Positions 17,544-26,416 are shown, counted from the first letter of the stretch. The stretch: 64,000 nt of DNA from Nitrosospira sp. Nsp14 (GCF_900113575.1 NZ_FOPV01000004.1:1-64000), one strand, 5' to 3'. The notes: a model not told the origin generated them from the letters alone. Program-made: numbers and translations.

Positions 17544-17977
17544 GGTTACTTCGTTCTAACTGTGATTGCCAATATCCATATAAATAGGCAGCAGTGCTGC
17601 ACCATCATAGGGACGTTTACGCTTATGCTTATGATAAGCACGGCGGCTCCTTGTAGTAGAACACGCCTGGCAACAGAATTGGCTTGCCGAGTTAGGATGA
17701 ACTAAACAGGTTGTTGACATTTAGCTTCCCCTGCCCGACACTATCGTTTGCAACTTTCGAAAACCATTCCGCTTCCAAGTGTGTTTGGTTGATGTTGATT
17801 TTAAAGTCTGGGGGAGTGCCGCAAACACTCTCCCATTCTCACGTTTGTTGTTTCCTGCACGTCTACCCACTTCGCTTCTCCAGTAAAAACTCTCCTACAG
17901 CTACATTTTGCACACTCTCTCTTCTTTCCCACGACTCATGGAAATTAAGGTATCAACTTAAATTAGGAGTGTCAAAT

Positions 17978-18064
17978 ATGAATGCGATTTGCATTAAATC
18001 GCATTCATTCAGAGCCAACTACTGGGCTAAACCTATTCACCTACCCCTAGCTCAAACGGAATAA
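17978..18064 (+). CDS. possible 28-residue leader-like peptide with embedded hairpin
   Basis: AGGAG at 17965-17969 precedes ATG 17978 by eight bases. The frame reads MNAICIKSHSFRANYWAKPI and ends with TAA at 18062-18064. Its first 31 bases form a perfect inverted repeat (ATGAATGCGATTT, loop gcatt, AAATCGCATTCAT), so the start codon would be buried in a stem. It could be a leader peptide or chance; the downstream gene is the HU protein about 315 bases away. Confidence 0.3.
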   Translation: MNAICIKSHSFRANYWAKPIHLPLAQTE

Positions 18065-18126
18065 TAACCTATTTTTGAAGGCGGTCGCCAATGCTCGCTA
18101 CGCTTACACAAGTCGCTTCATCAAGG

Positions 18127-18198
18127 CTAGTCAATTTTCACGGCAGCTAGCGCACTGAAAGTTAGTCCATTTTCACTGCTGCTATCGCGCTCCAGAAA
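18127..18198 (+). repeat. imperfect tandem duplication upstream of the HU gene
   Basis: Two units of about 35 bp share TAGTC-x-ATTTTCAC followed by GC-x-GCTA-x-CGC. They lie about 180 bases before the HU start. Could be a duplicated binding site or a relic. Confidence 0.5.
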
Positions 18199-18378
18199 AC
18201 ATTCACGGATTTATGATGCTTTGATTTAATCTGCCTGCAGGTGAACTTAACTTTACCAAAATTCGGAATCTCCATAACCGTTTCCTGTCGCTCGCATTAT
18301 CATACCTTCGGTACAACCCTCTTTCGCGGCGCCTTATAATGGTGCCCCGATTAACTGATTGGAAGCGAATCACAAACC

Positions 18379-18663
18379 ATGAACAAAAAAGAACTCGTTG
18401 ATGCACTTGCTGTAAAGACTGATTCTAGCGGCGTTGCCGCCGACCGCGCGGTGAACGCACTGATAGAAATTATTTCCGATATGCTGAAAAAAGGGGATTC
18501 GCTGACGTTGCCCGGCTTCGGAACGTTTGAAGTACGTGAGCGTGCGGCACGAACTGGCCGCAACCCCAAGACCGGTGAAGAACTTAAGATTGCCGCATCG
18601 AAGGTTGCAGCATTCAAACCAGGTACAGCGATTAAGGCTGCGCTCAATGGCGGCGGAAAATAA
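18379..18663 (+). CDS. HU family DNA-binding protein
   Basis: A 94-residue histone-like protein. It starts MNKKELVDALA, typical of HU-beta. The conserved GFGTFEVRERAARTGRNPKTGE segment at about 47-68 forms the DNA-contacting beta arm with the intercalating Pro (RNP). The KVAAFKPG C-terminal strand is present. HU dimers bind and bend DNA non-specifically in the nucleoid. Its length is normal, and 48 bases separate it from the next gene. It sits at the edge of the mobile-element debris and could be either the core HU or an extra copy; the sequence alone does not decide. Confidence 0.93.
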   Translation: MNKKELVDALAVKTDSSGVAADRAVNALIEIISDMLKKGDSLTLPGFGTFEVRERAARTGRNPKTGEELKIAASKVAAFKPGTAIKAALNGGGK

Positions 18664-18710
18664 CGAGCGGCAGAGGTAAAGCAGATGGGTTTCAGGCCTT
18701 AAGGCGAGCA

Positions 18711-19271
18711 ATGACCATTACTGGACATAAAATACCGACACCGATTTCTCTCACCCCGCACGAAGAAGAGCTCCTACGAGAAATCACATTTGATATTCGA
18801 GGTTGCGGACATGAGACAGCGCGAGCCTCTTGTATTGTTGCGAGCCAATTGGCCAAGTCAATCTTGGCGCGGGAAGCAGTTCCTGAAATTCGACTTCGCT
18901 TCTTTACAGACGCTGAGTTAAAGATCGGATCAAAAAAATCAAGAAAGGAAGTTTTCGAATCAAACGGAACTATCGGTGACGCGATACTCTGCCATGGCCA
19001 TTTCCTGCCTTACCTGAAGTATTTCATCTTTGGTCCAGATCTGGACGACCAAGTAATAGCTGCTTTTTGCAGGCAAGCCTACGCCACTGAGTATATTTCG
19101 GGTGGCGATTTGCCTGACTTGGTGACGACAGCGAAAAATGCCACGCGCCAGCGTCGCCGCGCCCCGAAGGAAAGCGCGCAGGAATTTTTCAAACTAGCTC
19201 TCGAATGCGGTATCGATTTGAACTACGCGCGCTCAATTCGAGACGCAGTGTATAAAATGCGCCCATCTTGA
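18711..19271 (+). CDS. hypothetical protein
   Basis: A 186-residue soluble protein of unknown family. It has an N-terminal helical part (LTPHEEELLREITFDIRG), an acidic-basic middle and a basic C-terminal segment (KNATRQRRRAPKESAQEF). No signal peptide, membrane helix or catalytic motif is visible. ATG 18711 is preceded by AAGGCGAG. It follows the HU gene by 48 bases on the same strand and may be co-transcribed with it; the basic patch is compatible with nucleic-acid binding but does not show it. Confidence 0.65.
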   Translation: MTITGHKIPTPISLTPHEEELLREITFDIRGCGHETARASCIVASQLAKSILAREAVPEIRLRFFTDAELKIGSKKSRKEVFESNGTIGDAILCHGHFLPYLKYFIFGPDLDDQVIAAFCRQAYATEYISGGDLPDLVTTAKNATRQRRRAPKESAQEFFKLALECGIDLNYARSIRDAVYKMRPS

Positions 19272-19426
19272 TTTACAGTGGGTTATAAAGAATGTTCCTG
19301 ACAAAGAGTCGGTGAAAGGGTATCCCCGGTTTTGATGTCCGGTTATGCCAAACGAGAAAAGACGTAAGAATGACGAAACGTTTCGCCATTCTTGATTTCG
19401 TGGCTTTCCGTAAGGTATTGATTTGT

Positions 19427-19500
19427 TGGAGGCGGGGGTCGGAATCGAACCGGCGTCCACGGCTTTGCAGGCCGCTGCATAACCACTCTGCCACCCCGCC
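19427..19500 (-). tRNA. tRNA-Cys (anticodon GCA)
   Basis: Minus-strand cloverleaf: acceptor GGCGGGG/CCCCGCC, anticodon loop CTGCAAA giving GCA, T-loop GGTTCGATTCC, and encoded CCA (TGG at 19427-19429). It follows tRNA-Gly on the same strand, as in the enterobacterial pgsA–glyW–cysT–leuZ operon, but the leucine tRNA is not next to it. Confidence 0.97.
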
Positions 19501-19643
19501 ATTGCTGCCACAACCTTTGGATTGGTCGCACCGTTGCGGTGCAATAGCACAACTTAAAAGCTAAAAAGGGAAAACGGATTTCAGCAAAGGCGCATGGGTT
19601 ACATACGATGGCCTTGTGCGAAAGGATCCATTTTCCCTGTAAC

Positions 19644-19718
19644 TGGAGCGGGAAACGAGGCTCGAACTCGCGACCCCAACCTTGGCAAGGTTGTGCTCTA
19701 CCACTGAGCTATTCCCGC
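19644..19718 (-). tRNA. tRNA-Gly (anticodon GCC)
   Basis: Minus-strand cloverleaf: acceptor GCGGGAA/TTCCCGC, D-arm AGCTCAGTGGTAGAGC, anticodon loop TTGCCAA giving GCC, T-loop GAGTTCGAGCC, and encoded CCA (19644-19646). It lies 82 bases downstream of pgsA and is probably part of the same transcript. Confidence 0.97.
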
Positions 19719-19800
19719 GAAATACAATCTTGGCATTATAAGGATGCTGTTGCCGTTGTCAAGAAAGGCCCTATGCAACTCATATATCGGTGAACATGGT

Positions 19801-20373
19801 TCAGCCATGTTTCAATGCCTGGGGGATGGCCACCTTCAAATAATAAGCCATCGACCATAGCGTAAGTATCGCGGCCAGGTAGATCAGCCACGTTCCGACT
19901 TTCTGTGGGTCGAAGCCCTCCCCTATTTTGTCGTGATACAACAGCAACGGGATGGCGGCCATTTGCGATACAGTTTTCAGCTTGCCCAAAAATGAAACAG
20001 CCAGACTTTTGCCCTTTCCAATCTGCGCCATCCATTCCCGCAGGGCCGAAATCGTGATTTCACGGCCGATTATGATGAAGGCAATAAGCGCATCCAGCCT
20101 GCTTAAATAAACCAGGACAATTAATGCCGCCGCCACCATCAGTTTATCCGCCACCGGGTCCAGGAACGCGCCAAAAGCCGACGTTTGATGAAGCACCCGG
20201 GCCAGGTAGCCATCGAGCCAGTCTGTAATCGCTGCGCCGGTGAAAATAATGGTGGCGATCAGGTTCTGATCCGAGGGGGACAACCAGGTGGGCGGGAAAT
20301 AAAAAATTCCTACGAACAGCGGAATTGCCAGAATGCGCATCCAGGTAAGGATGTTGGGGAGGTTAAAAGGCAT
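19801..20373 (-). CDS. pgsA: CDP-diacylglycerol–glycerol-3-phosphate 3-phosphatidyltransferase
   Basis: A 190-residue integral membrane enzyme that makes phosphatidylglycerophosphate, the first committed step to phosphatidylglycerol and cardiolipin. The CDP-alcohol phosphotransferase signature is complete: DWLDGYLARVLHQTSAFGAF, then LDPVADK, giving D-x2-DG-x2-AR-x8-G-x3-D-x3-D. The N-terminus MPFNLPNILTWMRI is typical. Several hydrophobic helices follow. Its context, uvrC upstream and tRNA-Gly/tRNA-Cys downstream, is the classical arrangement in proteobacteria. Confidence 0.97.
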   Translation of the reverse strand: MPFNLPNILTWMRILAIPLFVGIFYFPPTWLSPSDQNLIATIIFTGAAITDWLDGYLARVLHQTSAFGAFLDPVADKLMVAAALIVLVYLSRLDALIAFIIIGREITISALREWMAQIGKGKSLAVSFLGKLKTVSQMAAIPLLLYHDKIGEGFDPQKVGTWLIYLAAILTLWSMAYYLKVAIPQALKHG

Positions 20374-20527
20374 AAGAGTCAGGCTATGCCAGTGGTATGA
20401 CTGGCGAATAATGCCATATTCGGAACTTTCGCTTCTGATGGCCTGCTGACTACCGAATTGGCATTAAGATCGGTCGCATAGCTTTCAGGGTGCCTGATGT
20501 CACCGAGGCGGCACGCCTCCGAATCAT

Positions 20528-22348
20528 TCAATGCAGCTCCCGGTAAATTTTTTCAGCCAGGGCACGGCTGATCCCCTCTACTTGCTGGAGTTCGTCAATG
20601 CTGGCAGTGCGTACACCTTTCAGGCCACCGAACCTTGCCAGTAGACCTTGACGGCGCTTTGGGCCAACTCCGGCAATCTGCTCAAGGCTTGAACTGGTGC
20701 GCGATTTGCCGAGTTTGGCGCGATGGCCGTATATCGCGAAACGATGGGCTTCGTCGCGAATTTGCTGGATCAAGTGCAACCCGGGACTATCCCTTGACAA
20801 TTGTAGCGGCTTTTCCCTCGCCGGGAAAATCAATTGCTCCATGCCAGGCTTCCGCTCCTCGCCTTTGGCAACACCTAGCAGATTGGCATCGTTCAGTCCA
20901 AGCTCGACCAATACCTCATGAGCAGCATTGACCTGCCCCCTGCCGCCGTCGATCAGAATCAGATCGGGAAGACTCCCCTCGCCTTCCGCGACTTTTTGAT
21001 AGCGCCGGGCGAGCACATCACGCATCGCGGCATAATCATCCCCCGGCGTAACGCCGGTGATATTGTAGCGGCGGTATTCGCTATTTCGCATCGCAAAATT
21101 GTCATAGACTACGCAGGAAGCAATGGTGGCCTCCCCCATCGTGTGACTGATATCGAAACATTCGATGCGCCCTAGCCCTGTCATATCCAGCGCCTGTTGC
21201 AACGATTGTAGCCGGTCCTCCTGGCTGGCCTGACGGCTCAGCATCTGTGCGAGCGCCAGGCGCGCGTTTTCGGCCGCCATGTCCAGCCACATGCGCCGGT
21301 CGCCGATCGGATTGGCATTGATAACGATTTTATGGCCGCATTGCTCGACCAGCAGCGCCTGAAGCGTTTCCCGTTGAATCTTCTCACCGACAATGATGAG
21401 GTTTGGCACGCTTCGATTCAGGTAATGCTGCGCCAGAAACGCCTCCACCACCTCAGGAAGATCGTATCCTTCCGCATTTTGGGGGAAAAAACTCTTATCC
21501 CCCAGATGCCGGCCTCCTCTTATCATGGCGAGATTGACACATATCCTTCCACCCGCGTCATTCTCCGCGACAGCCGCAACCACATCGGCATCCAGCGCCT
21601 TACCGCTATCCACAAATTGTTTCTCGCGGATTTTGCGCAGGGCCTGAATCTGATCACGAAACAGGGCTGCTTGCTCGTATTCCTGAGAATCCGCCGCCGC
21701 CCGCATTTTAATGGTAAGACTTTCCAGAACCTCGGTTTGCCTGCCCTGCAGGAATAAGCCGGCATCACGCACGTCTTCACTATAGGCCTGCTCAGAAATC
21801 AGGTTCACACACGGGCCGCTGCAACGCTTGATTTGATAGAGCAGGCAGGGCCGCGTGCGATTGCTGAACACGCTGTCCTCGCAGGTGCGGATGCGAAACA
21901 CCTTCTGCAAGAGCTGGATGCTTTCCCTCACCATTCCTGCGCTTGGGAACGGACCGAAGTACCGGTGTTTCTTATCCAGCGGGCCGCGGTAAAAGCCGAG
22001 CCGGGGGAAGCGGTTACCGCTCAGAATAACGTAGGGATATGACTTGTCGTCCCGGAACAGAATGTTATATTTCGGCGCAAGCGTTTTAATCAGGTTATTT
22101 TCAAGTAACAGGGCCTCCGCTTCAGAACGGGTTACCGTGGTTTCGATCCCCGCAATTTGCGAAACCATCAATTGGGTGCGCGGACCTAGGCCGTTTTTCT
22201 GAAAATAGGAGGAAACACGCTTTCTGAGATCGATTGCCTTGCCGACATAAATCACCTGCCCCGCCGAATTTATCATGCGATAAACACCCGGTTGGGAAGG
22301 AAGACGCGCGCAAAATGGCTTGGGGTCGAAGACAGACTCTGCCAACAA
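20528..22348 (-). CDS. uvrC: excinuclease ABC subunit C
   Basis: A 606-residue nucleotide excision repair endonuclease that makes both incisions around bulky lesions after UvrAB recognition. The N-terminal GIY-YIG domain includes [18 protein letters not shown] (residues about 20-38). A UVR motif is seen near residue 205 ([16 protein letters not shown]). The RNase H-like domain has [15 protein letters not shown] and [14 protein letters not shown]. The C-terminal helix-hairpin-helix region contains [18 protein letters not shown]. Length is normal. The start codon is TTG, with GAGGA upstream inside the end of the tautomerase gene. It lies in an operon with the tautomerase before it and pgsA after. 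Confidence 0.97.
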   Translation of the reverse strand: MLAESVFDPKPFCARLPSQPGVYRMINSAGQVIYVGKAIDLRKRVSSYFQKNGLGPRTQLMVSQIAGIETTVTRSEAEALLLENNLIKTLAPKYNILFRDDKSYPYVILSGNRFPRLGFYRGPLDKKHRYFGPFPSAGMVRESIQLLQKVFRIRTCEDSVFSNRTRPCLLYQIKRCSGPCVNLISEQAYSEDVRDAGLFLQGRQTEVLESLTIKMRAAADSQEYEQAALFRDQIQALRKIREKQFVDSGKALDADVVAAVAENDAGGRICVNLAMIRGGRHLGDKSFFPQNAEGYDLPEVVEAFLAQHYLNRSVPNLIIVGEKIQRETLQALLVEQCGHKIVINANPIGDRRMWLDMAAENARLALAQMLSRQASQEDRLQSLQQALDMTGLGRIECFDISHTMGEATIASCVVYDNFAMRNSEYRRYNITGVTPGDDYAAMRDVLARRYQKVAEGEGSLPDLILIDGGRGQVNAAHEVLVELGLNDANLLGVAKGEERKPGMEQLIFPAREKPLQLSRDSPGLHLIQQIRDEAHRFAIYGHRAKLGKSRTSSSLEQIAGVGPKRRQGLLARFGGLKGVRTASIDELQQVEGISRALAEKIYRELH

Positions 22349-22353
22349 TGAAT

Positions 22354-22542
22354 TCAGTCCTCTTTTCCCAGCAGTGTCCCCGCGATGGCCCAGCTTTCAT
22401 GCGGCAGTTCATCAAAGGCGATATAGGTATAAGACTTGGGCTTGTGCGCTACCCGCTCGAGCGTATCGGTAATTTCCTGGGCGATTTGTTGCTTCTGCTC
22501 GCGGCTGAGCGAACCCGCGATGCGAATATTGACATAGGGCAT
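22354..22542 (-). CDS. 4-oxalocrotonate tautomerase family protein
   Basis: A 62-residue tautomerase-fold subunit. Pro-1, the catalytic base after Met removal, is present ([10 protein letters not shown]). The length matches the small hexameric 4-OT type, and the sequence pattern ([19 protein letters not shown]) fits helix 1. The usual second catalytic Arg is not certain. The substrate is unknown. It sits three bases after the UDG gene stop and five before uvrC, inside a DNA-repair/phospholipid operon with no evident connection to aromatic degradation. Confidence 0.85.
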   Translation of the reverse strand: MPYVNIRIAGSLSREQKQQIAQEITDTLERVAHKPKSYTYIAFDELPHESWAIAGTLLGKED

Positions 22543-22545
22543 GGG

Positions 22546-23232
22546 TTATTCTCCAGTTTTTTGGTGAGCGGCGAAATCGGCGCAGATGTTGGCAAATACC
22601 TGTTCAAACATATCGGGAGTCAGACGCCGGGTCTGGGTATTGTAACGACTGCAATGGTAGCTGTCATATAGCGTCAACCCTGTGGATTTTGGTATGTCAA
22701 CCGAAGCCCGGCCGGGAAGCGTGTGAATCGCGCCATGGCTGAATGGATAGCTTTTGAGCTTGAGCCCCAGCGCCATGAGCACAGCCTGATGAGCAATAGC
22801 GCCAAGAGCAAGCAGTGCGGATCCGCTAGCCGCAAACTCGGAAATCTCCTCTGCAAGATAACGGTTGCATTGTCGTATCTCCCCTGGCTCGGGCTTGTTT
22901 CCCGGTGGCAGGCATTTGACCGCGTTGGTAATGCGGCAACGCATGAGCTCAAGGTTGTCGTTTGCGGAAGCCGACCCCTCGTGAGTCGCAAAGCCGAATT
23001 TATAGAGCGTTTGATATAACAATATGCCGGCGTAATCGCCCGTGAAGGGCCTCCCGGTGCGGTTTGCTCCATGCATCCCGGGCGCCAGGCCGATAATAAG
23101 AAGTTCGGGTGCCACATCGCCAAAGGCCGGCACGGGACGGGCATAGTAATCTGGGTAGCACGCCTTTACCTCGTCTAAAAATCCGGCTAGCCGTGAGCAA
23201 TCGCGGCAGTCAACGGTAAATCTCATTTGCAT
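22546..23232 (-). CDS. uracil-DNA glycosylase, family 5 (UdgB)-like
   Basis: A 228-residue glycosylase of the UDG superfamily. Motif 1 GLAPGMHGANRTGRPFTGDY is the family-5 type, where the usual catalytic Asp/Asn position is occupied differently from family 4. The second motif is DSYHCSRYNTQTRRLT, matching the HPS-type region with C in place of P. Cysteines CRDC near the N-terminus fit an Fe-S ligand pair. ATG 23232 is preferred; an upstream in-frame GTG at 23280 would run the gene into the efp promoter. It heads an operon with the tautomerase and uvrC. Confidence 0.82.
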   Translation of the reverse strand: MQMRFTVDCRDCSRLAGFLDEVKACYPDYYARPVPAFGDVAPELLIIGLAPGMHGANRTGRPFTGDYAGILLYQTLYKFGFATHEGSASANDNLELMRCRITNAVKCLPPGNKPEPGEIRQCNRYLAEEISEFAASGSALLALGAIAHQAVLMALGLKLKSYPFSHGAIHTLPGRASVDIPKSTGLTLYDSYHCSRYNTQTRRLTPDMFEQVFANICADFAAHQKTGE

Positions 23233-23291
23233 ACAATTACCCGCAATATTTTGTAGTAAGATGCGCGTTTCTTGATTCACTGGACAAATTC

Positions 23292-23858
23292 ATGGCTAAA
23301 GTTCTTGCAACCGAAATCCGCGTCGGCAACCTCATCGAATGGGAGAAACGCATCTGGCGCGTGCTGAAATGTTATCACGTCCATGTAGGGGGCCGTGGTG
23401 GTGCATTCATGCAAGTGGAAATGAAGGATATAGAAGCAGGCACCAAAACCAATCAGCGTATTCGTACCGAGGATAAAGTGGAACGCGCTTTTGTCGAGCC
23501 GCGCGAAATGACCTTTCTCTATCAGGAAGGCGACAACTATATCTTCATGGATAAAGAGAATTATGAACAATTGAGCCTTTCGCAGGATTTTCTTGAGAGC
23601 CAGTATGAATACCTGTTGCCGAACACGGATGTACAGGTTAACTTCCACAACGACCGCGCCATCGGGGTACAGCTTCCCGCCAGCGTCGTGCTGACCATCA
23701 CTGACACTGAACCCAACCTGAAAGGCGCTACTGCCACCAGCTCTTACAAACCTGCCACGATGGAGACCGGTCTTGTTGTCATGGTTCCGCCGTTCGTCCT
23801 GCAAGGTGAAAAGATCAAGATCAACACCGATAGCGGGGAGTATATCGAGCGCATGTAG
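23292..23858 (+). CDS. efp: translation elongation factor P
   Basis: 188 residues with all three EF-P domains. EF-P enters the ribosomal E-site and relieves stalling at polyproline. The N-terminal domain's loop normally carries a modified residue in PGKGGA; here it reads VGGRGGAF with Arg35 at the Lys position and Gly for Pro. The rest, including MVPPFVLQGEKIKINTDSGEYIERM at the C-terminus, is of the alpha-proteobacteria-like PGKGGA type, not of the EarP/rhamnosyl type whose loop is different. No modification enzyme gene (epmA, epmB, earP) is visible in the window. The gene is divergent from the UDG operon with 59 bases between the chosen starts. Confidence 0.95.
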   Translation: MAKVLATEIRVGNLIEWEKRIWRVLKCYHVHVGGRGGAFMQVEMKDIEAGTKTNQRIRTEDKVERAFVEPREMTFLYQEGDNYIFMDKENYEQLSLSQDFLESQYEYLLPNTDVQVNFHNDRAIGVQLPASVVLTITDTEPNLKGATATSSYKPATMETGLVVMVPPFVLQGEKIKINTDSGEYIERM

Positions 23859-23937
23859 GTATGCTGCAGTGGAGGATGGCCGAACAAACACATTCCCGTA
23901 GGTATTAGCCCCTCACGTACAAATCGTCGATTGCCGG

Positions 23938-25224
23938 CTAAAAACTCAACTGGGTGCGAAAGGAAATCACGTATGGCTCGTCCTTCCGATTCGCCGTGCC
24001 AGGGCCGACGTTGCCGATCGATGCTTCAGTTACATAATAATTCAGCATAAAGCGTAAACCCGGGCGGACATACCAGTTGGCGCCTAGCGTAATCACCTCC
24101 ACCTGACATTTCGACGTCCCGGTGCGGCAAGGGTCTGCCATCAGGCTCTGCATCGTGTTCTCCGCCAAATCATATCGAATAGCCAACTCCAGAGCGCCTA
24201 ACTTGCTGATCGGCGTTGGCTTCCCAAATGTGCCGCGTTCTTTCCGGTAAAGCGCTTTCTCACCTGTGACAAACCAGCTTGCCTGCACATAATATGCCTG
24301 CACGGTGGAATCCTTTTGCGCGCCTCCAACCAGGTGAGTATTGTCGAGCCGCGAGTTTGCATACTCGCCCTGCACGGTCACGGGCCCCAAAGCCCAGGCC
24401 GCCTCGGCGGCAAACGTCGTCTGCGTCGAGCTACCAGCGGCCATGCCGGCGCCAGCGGTGCCCAGCGATTTTCGAATTCCTATTCGCCCGCCATACACAT
24501 CGACCGCGCCCGCGGAAAGTGATTCTGCCGTGGCATGATCCCGGCTGAAGGAGAACCCAAAGTGCACTGTCGTCCCCTCCTCTGAGATAGGCAACCAGAC
24601 AGCGCGGCCACCGTAAGTCAAGCCTTCAATCGGTAAGCCCATGTGGCCCAGGCTCATGACATCGACGCCATAGCCAAACTTGCCCCCGATCGTGTCTTTG
24701 TAACCCATCCCCATCAGGAACTGGCGTCCGTTGTATATACCAGTGGATGAGGTGGAAGGGCGCTCCATTAACGTGATCTCGTTTGAGCTGGTCAGCTCTT
24801 CCATGCCGCGGTAGGGTTTGAACTGCCCGACGGTGACAAGACCGGAGCCCAGTTTGGTTGAAACCCAGGTTTCGCGGAGCGTATGCGGAAAATCGCCCGC
24901 GGCAAAATCATTCTCGAATTTGAAATTCAGGCGATAAAACTTGCCCGTAAGCGTGGCATAAGTCCGGCGCCAGTTGAAACCACTACCGTCGTCGCTAGTC
25001 AGCGTCTGGCTGCCGAAAGGCGGAAAAGCTGGATTCGCGCTATCCTGGCTGAAGGAGTGTACGTCGAGATGCGCGCGAGCATTGAGCCCAAGCTCGAAAT
25101 TCCCACTGTCGCTCTGGATCTTGGGTCCGCCCTCGGTGACGATACGAAACGCATGAGCGGGACTACCACCGGCGCCAAGCAGTAAAAAAACAGCAAAAGC
25201 GCTATATTTCAATAGATAAGACAT
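23938..25224 (-). CDS. phosphate-selective-type porin (OprO/OprP family)
   Basis: A 428-residue outer-membrane beta-barrel. From ATG 25224 there is a signal peptide (SYLLKYSAFAVFLLLGAGG, cleavage after AHA). The mature part alternates aromatic and polar residues as in 16-stranded porins. It has the family-typical NFKFENDFAAGDFPHTLRET and GLVTVGQFKPYRGMEELTSS segments, and ends in a C-terminal Phe (RTQLSF) for BAM recognition. An in-frame start at 25326 would put 34 non-signal residues in front and is less likely. The selectivity of the pore is not evident from sequence; the name is by family only. Confidence 0.88.
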   Translation of the reverse strand: MSYLLKYSAFAVFLLLGAGGSPAHAFRIVTEGGPKIQSDSGNFELGLNARAHLDVHSFSQDSANPAFPPFGSQTLTSDDGSGFNWRRTYATLTGKFYRLNFKFENDFAAGDFPHTLRETWVSTKLGSGLVTVGQFKPYRGMEELTSSNEITLMERPSTSSTGIYNGRQFLMGMGYKDTIGGKFGYGVDVMSLGHMGLPIEGLTYGGRAVWLPISEEGTTVHFGFSFSRDHATAESLSAGAVDVYGGRIGIRKSLGTAGAGMAAGSSTQTTFAAEAAWALGPVTVQGEYANSRLDNTHLVGGAQKDSTVQAYYVQASWFVTGEKALYRKERGTFGKPTPISKLGALELAIRYDLAENTMQSLMADPCRTGTSKCQVEVITLGANWYVRPGLRFMLNYYVTEASIGNVGPGTANRKDEPYVISFRTQLSF

Positions 25225-25389
25225 TATTGACGGGCCGGAAACTGTCCCATGTAACACCAGTTGCGAAACCAGTTGTAAGCGTCCTGCCTTTTTCACGTGT
25301 CGCATAACTTTAACGCATGATTCCATGCATGAGTCGGCTTTCGACGCCTCTTAGGCGATGGCTCGAAACCTCCGTTATCGCTCTGCGGT

Positions 25390-25477
25390 TTCGTATGCTA
25401 CCGCACCGAACAATGGCTTAACTCAGCCTAACATTGTCGTCACAGCACTTCGCTGGATTGAAAATAAGGGAATGATC
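25390..25477 (+). promoter_or_regulatory. duplicated 5' leader, copy 1
   Basis: The first 24 bases (25390-25413) match 25948-25971 at 21 of 24 positions. Both blocks end exactly 65 bases before their genes' start codons. A second shared block (ACAGCA, CGCTGGAT and an A-rich run before the AGG) follows at the same spacing. This is the promoter/leader of the small exported protein at 25478. Confidence 0.7.
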
Positions 25478-25780
25478 ATGAAAATTCTTCCAATCGCCGC
25501 AGCAATGATTTTTGGCATCGCGGGCTTGGCCAATGCCCAAAGTTATGATTCAGGGAAGCAGGACCCCATGTCAGAACAGCAACGTCAAGAATCCTCCCAG
25601 CAGGGAACGAGCTCTTCCAATACGTCTGGCTATGGCACAACCGGATCACAACAGAATGCTGGCAGCAGTAAGTCGAGCAGTAGCCAATATGGAGGCTCGT
25701 ATCAAGAAGGCGTGAATGTCGAGCTTTATGACCAGGATTCGGCGAATGGGACGGGGCCACGAATCAAGGGAAGATATTGA
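25478..25780 (+). CDS. small exported Ser/Gln-rich protein, copy 1
   Basis: A 100-residue protein starting at ATG 25478, with AGGGA upstream. Signal peptide MKILPIAAAMIFGIAGLANA, then a low-complexity hydrophilic region rich in Ser, Gln, Gly and Tyr (residues about 20-75) and a short tail ending RIKGRY. No domain is recognised. Its signal peptide and leader match those of the gene at 26036, so the two form a duplicated pair with different mature parts. A periplasmic or surface role is likely; nothing more is known. Confidence 0.75.
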   Translation: MKILPIAAAMIFGIAGLANAQSYDSGKQDPMSEQQRQESSQQGTSSSNTSGYGTTGSQQNAGSSKSSSSQYGGSYQEGVNVELYDQDSANGTGPRIKGRY

Positions 25781-25947
25781 TCGTTCGCTTGCATGACTTA
25801 TACGCGCCGGACTTGCCGGGCGGCGGGTATCACAAGCCTCTCGTCTCATAAAGCTTGGCAAGCTGCATCTCGGTCACCGGCGCTGTCGTTTACAACTCAG
25901 TGAGTTGCATTGAAACTTCCTTTTCAGCGGGCAGCCAATGGATGACC

Positions 25948-26035
25948 TTCGTGTGATACCGCACTGAACAAGTAGCAACCAGAACGTAATCTTTCAAACA
26001 CAGCAATATCGCTGGATCTCCAAAAAGGAACAGCC
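25948..26035 (+). promoter_or_regulatory. duplicated 5' leader, copy 2
   Basis: Second copy of the leader at 25390-25477, same length to the start codon. Conservation of the 24-base block and of the segment just before the start, while the sequence between drifts, suggests selected regulatory or mRNA elements. Confidence 0.7.
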
Positions 26036-26416
26036 ATGAAAACTTCTACAGTAAAAAATCGCTCAATGGCATCCGTAGTAGCTCTGGTCAGCGCCGCCAT
26101 CTTCGGCATAGCTGGGATCGCACACGCCCAGTCTGGAGGTAGCTCCTACGGGCAAGGCAGTTCTGCTGGTCAGAGCGGCAGTTCTGCCGGTCAAAGTGGT
26201 TCCGCGGGCAAAACGCCCAGTGAAAGTGAAAGCCTTAAGGAAGGAAAGGCAGGAATGGATCAGGGACAGGTTGACCAGAGGAAAAGAGTGGAACGTGCAG
26301 CAGATCCAAAATCGCCAAGCCCTGATGCCCATGTTCCGGACTTTCCCCGAGATAAAGAAGGAAAACCAATGAAGGACTTGAAGGAAGAGCAAGGCGGTCC
26401 GATCGGGCCGAACTAA
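26036..26416 (+). CDS. small exported Gly/Ser-rich protein, copy 2
   Basis: A 126-residue protein starting at ATG 26036 (AAAGGAA upstream). The signal peptide ends SAAIFGIAGIAHA, nearly the same as copy 1 (AAMIFGIAGLANA), followed by AQS in both. The mature part has GSSAGQSGSSAGQSG repeats and a charged tail with many Lys, Asp and Pro. No domain is recognised. The tandem arrangement and shared leader indicate duplication followed by strong divergence of the mature region. Confidence 0.75.
   Translation: MKTSTVKNRSMASVVALVSAAIFGIAGIAHAQSGGSSYGQGSSAGQSGSSAGQSGSAGKTPSESESLKEGKAGMDQGQVDQRKRVERAADPKSPSPDAHVPDFPRDKEGKPMKDLKEEQGGPIGPN

Noticed and set aside
17711-18064. 117-codon plus-strand frame
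   Set aside because: Its composition is unlike a protein (runs of Ser, Phe, Cys, His) and no motif is seen; only the short frame with AGGAG at its end was kept as a possibility.
19370-19564. Frames over tRNA-Cys and tRNA-Gly on both strands
   Set aside because: They are translations of tRNA genes.
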